A stretch of 11,081 nt of DNA, from positions 1-11,081 of the forward strand of contig URGG01000065.1 of the NCBI GenBank assembly GCA_900547345.1, given 5' to 3'. Below, in pieces: positions 1 through 6,877 of this stretch. The DNA comes from an uncultured Collinsella sp. (GTDB taxonomy: Bacteria; Actinomycetota; Coriobacteriia; Coriobacteriales; Coriobacteriaceae). Numbering within the stretch: position 1 is the first letter of the stretch; each line of letters opens with the position of its first letter. Under the pieces are notes generated by a model. It saw nothing but the letters and a program-made list of their open reading frames with translations. It ran no database searches and was not told where the DNA came from. A program made the translations under genes and the position numbers.

Positions 1-20
1 TTTGCACTATATGCTATGCC

Positions 21-1778
21 TTACTCGGCATCCTCGACCTCATACGAATCCGCCTCGGCGGGCTCATCGTTTGACTCTGTCGCAGACCCGCGCGCCTCGT
101 CAAACGCCGCCTTCATGGTCTTGTTGCCCCACGTGAGCTTGCGAATGGTAAGATCGTCGGCCTTCTTGTTGGCAAGGCGCAGATTGTTCTCGGAGGACAG
201 CAACGCCTCCTTGGTTTTCTGCAGATGGCTAATTGTCTTGTCGATCTCATCGATCGCCGTTTGGAACTTGCGGCTCGCGATCTCGTAGTTGCGGCCGAAA
301 TCATTCTTGAACTTTTCCATCTTGGCTTCGAAGTTCGTGACGTCGATGTTCTGCTGCTTGTACTCCGCCAACTCCTGCTTATAGCGCAGCGAACCCATGG
401 CAGCGTTGCGAAGAAGCGTGATCATGGGAATGAAGAACTGCGGGCGGATCACGTACATCTTCTCATAGCGGTAACTCACGTCGACGATACCTGCGTTATA
501 GAGCTCGCTCTCGGGCTCGAGCAGCGTGCAAAGCACCGCGTACTCACACCCTTTCTGGCGACGATCGTGATCGAGTTTCTTAAAGAAGTCCTCGTTTTTA
601 TGCTTGGTCGCGGTCTCGTCGTTCTCGTTTTTCATCTCGAACATAATCGAAATGACCTCGTTACCGCTCGCGTCGCACTCGCGGAAGATAAAGTCGCCCT
701 TGGTACCCTCGGACGCATCGTTATCTTTCTCGAAGTACGCGTTAGGGAACGCTGTCATGCGCAGACGGTTGAACTCGGTCTCGCAGTGCTGCTCGAGAGA
801 CTCGCCCACCATCTTGGTGGACAGGCGGACCTTCATGTCCTTAAGGCGCTCAATCTCTTCATCCTTGTAGCGAATCAGGTCATCGCTCGCGCGCTTGGCC
901 TGCGCAAGCTCGAGCTCGTGTGCCGCCTTGGCCTGCTCCTCGCGAGAATCGCGCACTGCCAGCTCGCTCGTCAGCTTGGCACGCGCCTCATCGCGCTCTC
1001 GCTCCGCCGCGGCGACCGCCTCTGACAGGTTCATTTTTGCCATCAGTTCCTGCTCGCGCAGTTGGGCACGCAGGCCCTCGGCCTCTTGCTCGGACTGTGC
1101 CTTTGCGGCAGAAAACCTCTCTTGCACCTTCACGCGATAGTCAGCAAGCGCGCGCTCGGCCTCGCCGCGAGCGGCATCGAGCTCACGCTGCGACTCGGCC
1201 GCGGCGGCGGCAAGCGCCATCTCCTGGGCCTTGTCCGCCGCGGAGAGCTTTGCCTGCAATTCGGCAATCTGCGCATCGCGTGCAGCCAAATCGTTTTGAG
1301 CAGCATTGCGCGCCGCCGACTCGACGAGCTTGGCTTCGTCATCTTTACGCTCCAGCTGCGCACGCAAATTGTCGATTTTTCGCTGAAGCTCGGCATTCTC
1401 CTTTTGAGCGTCGGCACGGGCCTCAACCGCCGCGCGCTGGCTTGCGCTCTCGCGCTCTGCGGCAGCGCCCTCGAGCTTGGCGCGCAGCTCGGAAAGCTCG
1501 GCATCGCGCTTGGCAACCTCTTGTGCCAGCTTCTGCTCCGCGGCGTTCTTCTGCTCGACAAGCTGAGCGTTGCGCTGAGACTCTGCCTTTTGCAAGGCAG
1601 CCGTCGAACGCGAGCGCTCAAGTTCCAGTGCCTGCTCGCCCTCGCGCTGGACTGCCTTCACACGCTCATCCAGGTCGCGCGAAAACTCGGCATTGCGCAC
1701 TTGCTTGACGATGTCCGCATAGCCAGACGCATCGACCTTAAAAACTTCGCCACAATGCGGGCACTTGATCTCGTTCAT
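21..1778 (-). CDS. DUF2130 coiled-coil protein, possible PD-(D/E)xK nuclease core
   Basis: The product is 585 residues. It starts with a half zinc ribbon (C6-P-H-C9-G), followed by a very long Ala/Glu/Arg/Lys-rich coiled coil (about residues 25-310) and a globular C-terminal region (about 315-555) that I recognise as DUF2130. The tail after about 565 is acidic and probably disordered. In the globular part, D362 (in [10 protein letters not shown]) and E381-x-K383 (in MFEMKNE) have the spacing and strand context of a PD-(D/E)xK nuclease core; this catalytic reading is inference. The ATG is supported by GAGGAG about 7 bases upstream. A weak minus-strand promoter candidate (TCTTTT, 17-base spacer, TAGAGT) lies at 1816-1844. 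The gene is last in a run of minus-strand genes, and its stop lies 20 bases from the window edge, so no terminator is visible. No function is established. It has no signal peptide, so it should be cytoplasmic. Confidence 0.88.
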   Translation of the reverse strand: MNEIKCPHCGEVFKVDASGYADIVKQVRNAEFSRDLDERVKAVQREGEQALELERSRSTAALQKAESQRNAQLVEQKNAAEQKLAQEVAKRDAELSELRAKLEGAAAERESASQRAAVEARADAQKENAELQRKIDNLRAQLERKDDEAKLVESAARNAAQNDLAARDAQIAELQAKLSAADKAQEMALAAAAAESQRELDAARGEAERALADYRVKVQERFSAAKAQSEQEAEGLRAQLREQELMAKMNLSEAVAAAERERDEARAKLTSELAVRDSREEQAKAAHELELAQAKRASDDLIRYKDEEIERLKDMKVRLSTKMVGESLEQHCETEFNRLRMTAFPNAYFEKDNDASEGTKGDFIFRECDASGNEVISIMFEMKNENDETATKHKNEDFFKKLDHDRRQKGCEYAVLCTLLEPESELYNAGIVDVSYRYEKMYVIRPQFFIPMITLLRNAAMGSLRYKQELAEYKQQNIDVTNFEAKMEKFKNDFGRNYEIASRKFQTAIDEIDKTISHLQKTKEALLSSENNLRLANKKADDLTIRKLTWGNKTMKAAFDEARGSATESNDEPAEADSYEVEDAE

Positions 1779-1865
1779 AGCAGCTCCTCGATGGACGCAA
1801 ATTTCAACCGCTTACACTCTACCGCGCTGCACGGACAAAAAAGACGCCGCCGCCATAATGGCAAC

Positions 1866-1908
1866 AGCGCCAGAACCACCACAAAGGTGCCTGTCCCCTT
1901 TGTGGTGG
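1866..1908. repeat. REP-like hairpin, copy 1 (downstream of the deacetylase gene)
   Basis: A perfect 12-base stem, CCACCACAAAGG (1876-1887) with CCTTTGTGGTGG (1897-1908), encloses a 9-base loop. The plus strand reads GGTGCCTGTCCCC across the loop, a motif I associate with REP elements mobilised by Y1/TnpA_REP transposases; that link is from memory and inferred. The stem ends 9 bases before the deacetylase stop codon. It has no T-tract, so it is not a classic terminator. The 5' flank (1867-1875, GCGCCAGAA) is shared in inverted orientation with copy 2. Confidence 0.8.
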
Positions 1909-1917
1909 CATGGGTCA

Positions 1918-2682
1918 CTACAGGTCGCGATAGTCGACCAGGCGAAGATCAGGTTGAGACCCGAGCCAAGCGCGCAGCTCAGGATCGATCAGCGCGTCGA
2001 CTTCCTTGGTACGATCGGTCGTAAGCGAGCTGTTCTCGAGGATAAACCGATCGAGATAGCCCGGGTGGCACACAAAGACGACCGTCTCGCCGTCGGACAT
2101 CTCGCGAACCGTCTGCATAACCGAGTCCTTGGGTTCGTAGCCCGGCTCCATCGAATGCATCACCATGCGCAGATCAGTATTTCCGCAACGCACCACCGCC
2201 GTGGGGTCGAAGCTCGCCTTTTGCTCCTTAAGGCCCAGCTCCTGGGCAACCGCCGAGATCGCTCGGTTAAGGTTTTCGCTCATGACGGCATGGGCCTCAA
2301 AGTAATCAGGCTCGCGGCCCACAATCTCGACAAAACGGTCGTGCTGTGCGCGGATCTCGATGCAGGCCTCGTCGAAGTCTATCAGCTCCTCACCGCGCTT
2401 AAAATGCTCACGGAAGGTACGGCTGCTATGGAACTCGCCGCTCTCGTTGAGCATGCTCGGGATGAGCGCCGGATCGGCGCACGGCTTGCCCAGGCACACG
2501 TTGGTATGCTGGCCCACTGCAATATCGGCATCCGCCACGAGCGACCACCCACGCTCGGCCTCGGGCATATTAGGCATAAGGCCCGCCGAGCGCACCAGGC
2601 CCTCGTTGACGCTTCGGGCAATCCCCAGGTCAACAGCATACGAATAACCGATATCATCGGCACGAATAAGCAATTGCTTCAT
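1918..2682 (-). CDS. YdjC/ChbG-family carbohydrate deacetylase
   Basis: The 254-residue product has the start of a YdjC-type deacetylase: LLIRADDIGYS at residues 4-14 carries the metal/catalytic acid pair (D9-D10). G57-Q-H59-T-N-V follows the family's GxHxN strand, H131 lies in the FEAHAVM segment, and CHPGYLD (205-211) is the C-terminal metal-histidine motif. The family removes N-acetyl groups from chitooligosaccharides and related sugars using a divalent metal; the substrate here cannot be told. The segment that is usually HxHxH is degenerate: H131 is kept, but the following histidines are not. GGAG 6 bases upstream supports the ATG. There is no signal peptide, so it acts inside the cell. 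No sugar transporter or phosphotransferase gene lies nearby, unlike in the chb operon. REP-like hairpins lie immediately on both sides, so this gene may be an inserted unit. Confidence 0.85.
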   Translation of the reverse strand: MKQLLIRADDIGYSYAVDLGIARSVNEGLVRSAGLMPNMPEAERGWSLVADADIAVGQHTNVCLGKPCADPALIPSMLNESGEFHSSRTFREHFKRGEELIDFDEACIEIRAQHDRFVEIVGREPDYFEAHAVMSENLNRAISAVAQELGLKEQKASFDPTAVVRCGNTDLRMVMHSMEPGYEPKDSVMQTVREMSDGETVVFVCHPGYLDRFILENSSLTTDRTKEVDALIDPELRAWLGSQPDLRLVDYRDL

Positions 2683-2703
2683 ATCGACTCCAATCTATGT
2701 GAA

Positions 2704-2751
2704 AACCACCACAAAGGTGCACTGTGTCCCCTTTGTGGTGGTTCTGGCGCC
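2704..2751. repeat. REP-like hairpin, copy 2 (upstream of the deacetylase gene)
   Basis: A perfect 14-base stem, AACCACCACAAAGG (2704-2717) with its complement (2730-2743), encloses a 12-base loop. The loop keeps GGTGC and GTCCCC in the same strand sense as copy 1. The 3' flank CTGGCGC (2744-2750) is the reverse complement of the 5' flank of copy 1, so 1867-1887 and 2730-2750 form a 21-base perfect inverted repeat around the deacetylase gene. The element abuts the phosphoesterase stop codon (2752-2754). Confidence 0.8.
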
Positions 2752-3297
2752 CTATAGTCCAAAAAAGTCGAGGATTTGATCGCGGCTTACAGGCCTGTAC
2801 TCGTTGGCATCGAGACCGACATCGTAGCGAAAGACAGGGCGCTCGCGATCGCGGTTGCGCACGTTGGTGCGGTCTCCTCTGCTGTGGATATGCCCGTGCA
2901 GCATGATGGCACCACGCGCCTTACCATTCCAGCTGAGCATGGGGTAATGGCTCAACACCAGGCGGTGGCCCTTGGCATAGCCGGGAGCAATCTCCAGGTA
3001 ATCGAGCACATCTTCCCAAATCTGCGGTGCGTCGGGATCTTCCCAGTCGCCGTCATGGTTGCCACGGATGAGTGTCACATTCTTGCATTCGATACGCTCG
3101 CGCAGACGCACAGCATCCGCTAGTGGCAAGCGATAGGTAAAGTCACCCAGGATATAGAGACGGTCGTCCGCCGCCACGCACTCATTGATGGCAGCGATGA
3201 CCTTGCGGTTCATCTCCTCGACCGAATCAAACGGCCGATCCATATCGTGCAAGATATTCGTATCGCCCAGGTGCAGGTCGGCGGTAAACCACATCAT
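2752..3297 (-). CDS. Calcineurin-like metallophosphoesterase
   Basis: The 181-residue product has the complete set of metallophosphoesterase motifs in order: D7-x-H9 (TADLHLGD), G51-D52 (ILGDF), G79-N-H-D82 (RGNHDG), H117 (LSHYP) and G135-H-I-H138. YDVGLDANEYRPVS near the end is also typical of small bacterial members. The family uses two metal ions to hydrolyse phosphomono- or diesters. This short, single-domain form is usually annotated only as phosphoesterase, and its substrate is unknown. GAGGG 8 bases upstream of the tandem ATG-ATG supports the start; the second ATG is equally possible. A TATACT box at 3338-3343 may give it its own promoter, although it also follows two small minus-strand genes closely enough to be co-transcribed. 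The stop codon touches a REP-like hairpin. Confidence 0.9.
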   Translation of the reverse strand: MMWFTADLHLGDTNILHDMDRPFDSVEEMNRKVIAAINECVAADDRLYILGDFTYRLPLADAVRLRERIECKNVTLIRGNHDGDWEDPDAPQIWEDVLDYLEIAPGYAKGHRLVLSHYPMLSWNGKARGAIMLHGHIHSRGDRTNVRNRDRERPVFRYDVGLDANEYRPVSRDQILDFFGL

Positions 3298-3337
3298 CGT
3301 CTATGCCCTCATTTCGCAACGCGTCAAACTCGTGCTA

Positions 3338-3343
3338 AGTATA
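3338..3343 (-). promoter_or_regulatory. Possible -10 box for the phosphoesterase gene
   Basis: The minus strand reads TGTATACTTAG, giving TATACT (5 of 6 to consensus) preceded directly by TG. No good -35 box lies 17 bases upstream, so this is a tentative call. It sits about 40 bases before the phosphoesterase ATG, between that gene and the small gene upstream. Confidence 0.3.
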
Positions 3344-3363
3344 CAGACACAGCGATGCGGCGG

Positions 3364-3543
3364 TTAGCCAAAGACCCCGCCGAACAGGCCGCGACGGCGC
3401 TTGTCTTGTTTTTTCGTAGCGTCACCCTGGGCGTTCTTGTCCTGCCGCTTCTTACGGTCCTGCTCCAGCTCATCATCGTCGAGTAGCAGATCCCACTCAA
3501 ACGGATCGTCTGCCAGATCGAACAGATCATCGCCATCAAACAT
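3364..3543 (-). CDS. Small charged protein of unknown function (59 aa)
   Basis: This short reading frame fills the gap between the phosphoesterase and HIRAN genes. It encodes 59 residues: an acidic, aromatic N-terminal half (begins MFDGDDLFDLADDPFEWD, continues LLLDDDELEQD), then a Lys/Arg/Gln-rich stretch, and a C-terminal RRRGLFGGVFG. AGGGAGG about 6 bases before the ATG is a near-ideal ribosome binding site, and only 17 bases separate it from the HIRAN stop codon, which argues for a real gene in the same transcript. The bipolar charge and lack of hydrophobic core suggest a disordered or partner-bound protein. I do not recognise a family. A longer overlapping frame on the same strand (3324-3659) has the composition of a shadow and overlaps the HIRAN gene. 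Confidence 0.72.
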   Translation of the reverse strand: MFDGDDLFDLADDPFEWDLLLDDDELEQDRKKRQDKNAQGDATKKQDKRRRGLFGGVFG

Positions 3544-3561
3544 GGCCGCCTCCCTTGCCGA

Positions 3562-3888
3562 TTAGCGAGCGTCCACCACGTAGAGGCCAACGCGCACCTG
3601 ATGCCACGGGCTGCGCTCGGGAGCAACCTGCTGCACACGGACCTCAAATACGTCCTCATGGCCGTAATACATCATCAAGGACAGCGGGCCGACCTCGTTT
3701 CCCGGAACATAGCCAAGTTTGGTCTTGCCATAGTAGATCGCAACCGCCTCGGGATCATGGGGATTATCGCGCTCGGCGCACAGCGTCAGTTTATCGCCCA
3801 CTTTAAGATCGCCTAGGACCAAAGCGCCGTCGGCATACTGAAATCCCGCAATATGAAACGACAGAAGAACACGCGAAGGCTCGTACAT
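3562..3888 (-). CDS. Stand-alone HIRAN-domain protein
   Basis: The 108-residue product is essentially one HIRAN domain (about residues 10-88). It shows HIAGFQYADGALVLGDL, the GDKLTLCAERDNPHD segment (31-45), PEAVAIYY and the KLGYVPGNEV turn (57-66). HIRAN domains in HLTF/Rad5-type remodellers bind single-stranded DNA 3' ends; free bacterial versions are thought to act in DNA processing or damage sensing, but their partners are mostly unknown. AGGAG about 7 bases upstream supports the ATG. The 123-base gap back to the aldehyde dehydrogenase could hold a promoter, though I see no convincing one; a short GCCGG/CCGGC hairpin at 3905-3919 lies in the leader. The gene precedes the 59-residue protein by 18 bases, so the two are probably one transcript, perhaps including the phosphoesterase. 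Confidence 0.87.
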   Translation of the reverse strand: MYEPSRVLLSFHIAGFQYADGALVLGDLKVGDKLTLCAERDNPHDPEAVAIYYGKTKLGYVPGNEVGPLSLMMYYGHEDVFEVRVQQVAPERSPWHQVRVGLYVVDAR

Positions 3889-4011
3889 GGCAACTCCTCT
3901 AACGGCCGGATAAACCGGCGCTTAACCTTATTGAGAAGTCTACGAACTCGTGCGGACACAAATTCATCCTGTCTGCGTCTTTTCGACCGTTTGTCCTTAC
4001 GCCATCTGATT

Positions 4012-5391
4012 CTAATGCACAAACATGCGCACGAACTTGTGCTTCCAGCTTGCGTAAGGAGCATAGCGGAATGGCACGTCCAGCCACGTTGCCTTGTTCA
4101 CGATGCTCTTCTTGTGGCTAAACGTATCGAAGCTCTCGCGTCCATGGTACTGCCCCATACCGCTCGCACCCATGCCACCAAAGCCCATATGGCTCGTAGC
4201 CAAGTGCATAATCGTGTCGTTGACGCAGCCGCCGCCAAAGGGCACGTAACGCACAAAGCGCTGCTGAACTGCGCGATCCTGGCTAAAGATATACAGAGCC
4301 AGCGGCGTCGGACGATCCGTAATAAACGTCTCGGCCTCGTCTAGGCTCTCAAACGTCAGCACCGGCAAGATGGGGCCGAAGATCTCCTCCTGCATCACGG
4401 CGTCATCGGGGGTCACGCCGTCCAAAATCGTCGGCTCGATCTTCAGCGAAGTCTCCCGCGCGGTGCCTCCAAGCACGACCTTATCGGGATCGATCAGCCC
4501 GCGCACGCGCGCAAAATGCTTGGCGTTGACGATATGCCCGTAATCCTCGTTATCGAGCGGATGCTCGCCAAACATACGGCGGACCTCTTCCTTGATGAGG
4601 CCCAGCAGCTCGTCGTGCACGCGCGTATCGACCAGCAGATAGTCGGGCGCCACGCAGGTCTGCCCCACGTTGAGCCATTTGCCAAAGGCGATACGCCGTG
4701 CCGCGACCTTCAAGTTTGCCGTCGCATCCACGATGCAGGGGCTCTTGCCGCCCAGCTCAAGCGTCACGGGCGTGAGGTTTTTACTTGCGCGCTCCATGAC
4801 GAGTTTGCCGACCGGAACGCTACCGGTAAAGAAAATCTTGTCCCAGCACTCATCGAGCAGCGCTTCGTTTTCGGCGCGCCCGCCCTCGACAACCGTCACC
4901 AGGCACGGATCAAATGCCTCTTCACAGATTTGCTTGAGCACCGCGCTCGATGCCGGAGCATAGGCACTCGGCTTGATGACCACGGTATTGCCCGCGGCAA
5001 GGGCGCCGGCGAGCGGCTCGAGTGTTAGCAAAAACGGGTAGTTCCACGGAGCCATGATGAGTGTGACGCCATAGGGCACGGCTTGCGTTTTGCACACGCT
5101 CACGGCGTTAGCAAGGTCACACGGACGCAGGCGTGGACGACTCCATCGAGCCACATGCGCAATCTGATGACGAATCTCGGAAAGCGACGTGCCGATCTCG
5201 CACATATATGCCTCGTCATGCGACTTTCCCAAATCGGTCTTGAGTGCATGGGCAATATCGGCCTCGTGCGCCCGTACCGTATCGCGTAAACTCACGAGCG
5301 CGCGACGTCGGGCATCAACATCAAACGTAGCGTGCGTTTTAAAGTAAGTGCGCTGATCGCCGACGATGCGCGCAATTTCCTCGGTGTTCAT
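4012..5391 (-). CDS. Aldehyde dehydrogenase, class 3-like
   Basis: The 459-residue product is a full-length NAD(P)-dependent aldehyde dehydrogenase. It oxidises aldehydes to carboxylic acids, or runs with a partner alcohol dehydrogenase in alcohol/aldehyde exchange. Visible motifs are APWNYPF (114-120, oxyanion-hole N117), IKPS with cofactor-binding K140, TGSVPVGK (189-196), LELGGKSP with general-base E212, NVGQTCVAPD with catalytic C246, and EEIFGPILPV (335-344). The short N-terminus and the FRYAPYASWK tail match the class 3/YwdH/AlkH branch rather than the roughly 490-residue classes. Its ribosome binding site, AGGAGGG, overlaps the TAG stop of the upstream alcohol dehydrogenase, whose coding region ends 9 bases before, so the two are translationally coupled in one operon. 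It has no secretion signal. The actual substrate cannot be read from sequence. Confidence 0.93.
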   Translation of the reverse strand: MNTEEIARIVGDQRTYFKTHATFDVDARRRALVSLRDTVRAHEADIAHALKTDLGKSHDEAYMCEIGTSLSEIRHQIAHVARWSRPRLRPCDLANAVSVCKTQAVPYGVTLIMAPWNYPFLLTLEPLAGALAAGNTVVIKPSAYAPASSAVLKQICEEAFDPCLVTVVEGGRAENEALLDECWDKIFFTGSVPVGKLVMERASKNLTPVTLELGGKSPCIVDATANLKVAARRIAFGKWLNVGQTCVAPDYLLVDTRVHDELLGLIKEEVRRMFGEHPLDNEDYGHIVNAKHFARVRGLIDPDKVVLGGTARETSLKIEPTILDGVTPDDAVMQEEIFGPILPVLTFESLDEAETFITDRPTPLALYIFSQDRAVQQRFVRYVPFGGGCVNDTIMHLATSHMGFGGMGASGMGQYHGRESFDTFSHKKSIVNKATWLDVPFRYAPYASWKHKFVRMFVH

Positions 5392-5400
5392 GGCACCCTC

Positions 5401-6621
5401 CTAGTTCTCGTCCTCAAACATACCACCCGCGACGACCTCGTACATACGCTCGAGCTCCAAGCGGTCCATCAAAAGCGGAACGGGGTACAGCGGATTGGCC
5501 TCGGCATCGGCATGCGCCGCCATCTCGGGAATGTCGGAGCGGCGAATGCCCGAGACATATTTGGGGATTCCCAGGATCTCGTTCATGCAATCGATCCAAT
5601 CGATAAAGGCCTCGGCCGCAAGACTATCCTGCGCGGTAGCCGGCGCAATGCCCGCCATGCGAGCAAGATCGGCAAGCTTGGGGGCGGCGGCGTCACCATA
5701 AGCGCGAAGCATGTGCGGCAGGATGATCGCGTTGGCCAAACCGTGCGGAATTCCGTATCGGCCGCCCAGACTGTGCGCGATGGCATGCACATATCCGACA
5801 TAGGAGCGGGTAAACGCAACGCCCGCCTTATACGCCGCCGAAAGCATATTGCGACGAGCGCGCATGTCGTCACCATGCTCATAGGCCTCGAGCAAATTGT
5901 CGTGGATAAGCTGCACCGCCTGTCGCGCCATCTTGCGCGTATAGGGCGTGGTGCTTCGCCCGATAAAGGCCTCAACGGCATGCGTCAGGGCGTCCATGCC
6001 CGTCTGCCCCGTAATGGAAGCGGGCAAGCCGCACGTAAACTCGGGGTCGTGGACTGCAAAACGCGGGATGAGCACAAAGTCGTTAATGGGGTATTTGTAG
6101 TGCGTCCCGTCATCGGTAATTACCGCCGCAAGCGTGACTTCGCTTCCCGTACCGGCGGTAGTGGGAACGGCGATGAGCAGCGGCAGGCGACGATGAATCC
6201 GCAGCAGGCCGCGCATCTTGTTGATGGGCTTGTTTGGCTGCGCAATGCGTGCGCCCACGCCCTTGGCACAGTCCATGGCCGAGCCACCGCCAAAGCCGAT
6301 AATGGCCTGGCAGGCGCTCTCTCGATACAGGGACGCCGCTTCTTCCACGTTTGAAACCGTGGGGTTTGCACGCGTTTCGGCATAGACCGTAATGCCAATC
6401 CCCCTGGATGCGAGCGCCGTCTCGAGCGGTGCCGTGAGCCCCAGACGGGTAATGCCGGGATCCGTCACGATAAGGACCTTCTGGATCGAGCGCTTTTGAA
6501 GCACCGCGGGCACATCCTCGGCATGCTCTAAAATGCGCGGCTCGGTATAGGGCAGGATCGGCAATGCAATGCGAAAAACCGTCTGATATGTTCGGCACCA
6601 GGCACGACGGGCTAGATGCAT
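5401..6621 (-). CDS. Iron-containing alcohol dehydrogenase
   Basis: The 406-residue product belongs to the group III, iron-dependent alcohol dehydrogenases, which interconvert alcohols and aldehydes with NAD(P)H. The Rossmann-side motif GGGSAMDCAKG is at 111-121, and PTTAGTGSEVT at 153-163. Metal ligands by family analogy are D210 and H214 (GMDALTHAVEAF), H279 (GYVHAIAHSLGG) and H293 (GIPHGLAN); all are present, so it should be active. The roughly 30-residue N-terminal lead (WCRTYQTVFRIALPILPY) is normal for this subgroup. AAGGAG 8-9 bases before the ATG fixes the start. It is the first gene of an operon with the aldehyde dehydrogenase. The upstream region has a candidate TACAAT box and two matching palindromes, suggesting repressor control. 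It probably serves fermentation or aldehyde detoxification. Confidence 0.94.
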   Translation of the reverse strand: MHLARRAWCRTYQTVFRIALPILPYTEPRILEHAEDVPAVLQKRSIQKVLIVTDPGITRLGLTAPLETALASRGIGITVYAETRANPTVSNVEEAASLYRESACQAIIGFGGGSAMDCAKGVGARIAQPNKPINKMRGLLRIHRRLPLLIAVPTTAGTGSEVTLAAVITDDGTHYKYPINDFVLIPRFAVHDPEFTCGLPASITGQTGMDALTHAVEAFIGRSTTPYTRKMARQAVQLIHDNLLEAYEHGDDMRARRNMLSAAYKAGVAFTRSYVGYVHAIAHSLGGRYGIPHGLANAIILPHMLRAYGDAAAPKLADLARMAGIAPATAQDSLAAEAFIDWIDCMNEILGIPKYVSGIRRSDIPEMAAHADAEANPLYPVPLLMDRLELERMYEVVAGGMFEDEN

Positions 6622-6639
6622 AAAGGAAACTCCTTCATT

Positions 6640-6655
6640 TGTTGATAGGTCAACA
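6640..6655. promoter_or_regulatory. Operator-like palindrome 1
   Basis: TGTTGA-TAGG-TCAACA is a perfect 6+6 inverted repeat just upstream of the alcohol dehydrogenase ribosome binding site and just downstream of the probable transcription start. That position suits a blocking repressor. A related palindrome lies 64 bases upstream. Confidence 0.45.
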
Positions 6656-6667
6656 TTTGCTCGCCCG

Positions 6668-6673
6668 ATTGTA
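6668..6673 (-). promoter_or_regulatory. Candidate -10 box for the alcohol dehydrogenase operon
   Basis: The minus strand reads GAGTACAATCGG; TACAAT matches the -10 consensus at 5 of 6. The -35 region is poor, which would fit a promoter that depends on a regulator. It would give a leader of about 40 bases that includes palindrome 1. Confidence 0.4.
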
Positions 6674-6704
6674 CTCAGCGGCGGTCAAAGACGGCCTGCC
6701 AATC

Positions 6705-6718
6705 GTTAATCAATCAAC
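6705..6718. promoter_or_regulatory. Operator-like palindrome 2
   Basis: GTTAATCAATCAAC is an imperfect inverted repeat that matches palindrome 1 (GTTGATAGGTCAAC) at 10 of 14 positions, and both continue with AT on the plus strand. It sits upstream of the candidate TACAAT box, so the two sites bracket the dehydrogenase promoter at a spacing of about six helical turns. Confidence 0.4.
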
Positions 6719-6765
6719 ATCTTCATATCTCAAAATTGTTTTATTAAAAATCATTCCTAATAGGC

Positions 6766-6793
6766 TTCACATTTGGTTGCATTTATGGATAAT
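6766..6793 (+). promoter_or_regulatory. Probable rubrerythrin promoter
   Basis: TTCACA (6766-6771, 5 of 6 to TTGACA), a 16-base spacer and GATAAT (6788-6793, 5 of 6 to TATAAT) lie 84 bases before the rubrerythrin ATG. An AT-rich tract (6720-6760) just upstream could act as an UP element. A second, weaker pair, TTGTTT-16-TAATAG, lies at 6736-6763. Confidence 0.5.
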
Positions 6794-6812
6794 AGAACCC
6801 GTCAAGACGCAC

Positions 6813-6874
6813 GTCCGGAGAGGGCCCTTACGGGACCGGACAAGCGCCCCATCGCCATCGATCGAAAGGATCGA
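6813..6874 (+). promoter_or_regulatory. Rubrerythrin leader with two hairpins, one presenting the ribosome binding site
   Basis: GTCCGG (6813-6818) pairs with CCGGAC (6836-6841) around an inner CCC-TTAC-GGG. Next, TCGATC (6858-6863) pairs with GATCGA (6869-6874) around the loop GAAAG, so the AAAGGA ribosome binding site sits in the loop and the edge of a 6-base stem, 4 bases before the ATG. The pairing is seen in sequence; any effect on translation is inferred. Confidence 0.4.
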
Positions 6875-6877
6875 ATC

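Noticed and set aside
1876..1908. REP-like hairpin as an intrinsic terminator
   Set aside because: The stem is strong, but neither strand has a T-tract after it; a repeat element explains it better.
3324..3659. Minus-strand 111-residue frame spanning the small-gene region
   Set aside because: It overlaps the HIRAN gene, is rich in Arg/Ser/Cys as shadows are, and the 59-residue frame has the ribosome binding site.
3905..3919. GCCGG-ATAAA-CCGGC hairpin as a terminator after the aldehyde dehydrogenase
   Set aside because: The stem is only five bases, there is no T-tract on the minus strand, and it lies close to the HIRAN start rather than just after the upstream stop.
5332..6354. Long plus-strand frame of 340 residues opposite the dehydrogenase genes
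   Set aside because: It is a mirror of codon bias in two clear minus-strand enzymes, crosses their junction, and matches no family. The similar long plus-strand frames at 225-1025, 920-1708 and 1062-2024 opposite the DUF2130 gene are rejected for the same reason.
6773..6877. N-terminal extension of rubrerythrin from a TTG codon
   Set aside because: It overlaps the probable promoter and leader hairpins, has no ribosome binding site, and the internal ATG begins exactly at the rubredoxin domain.
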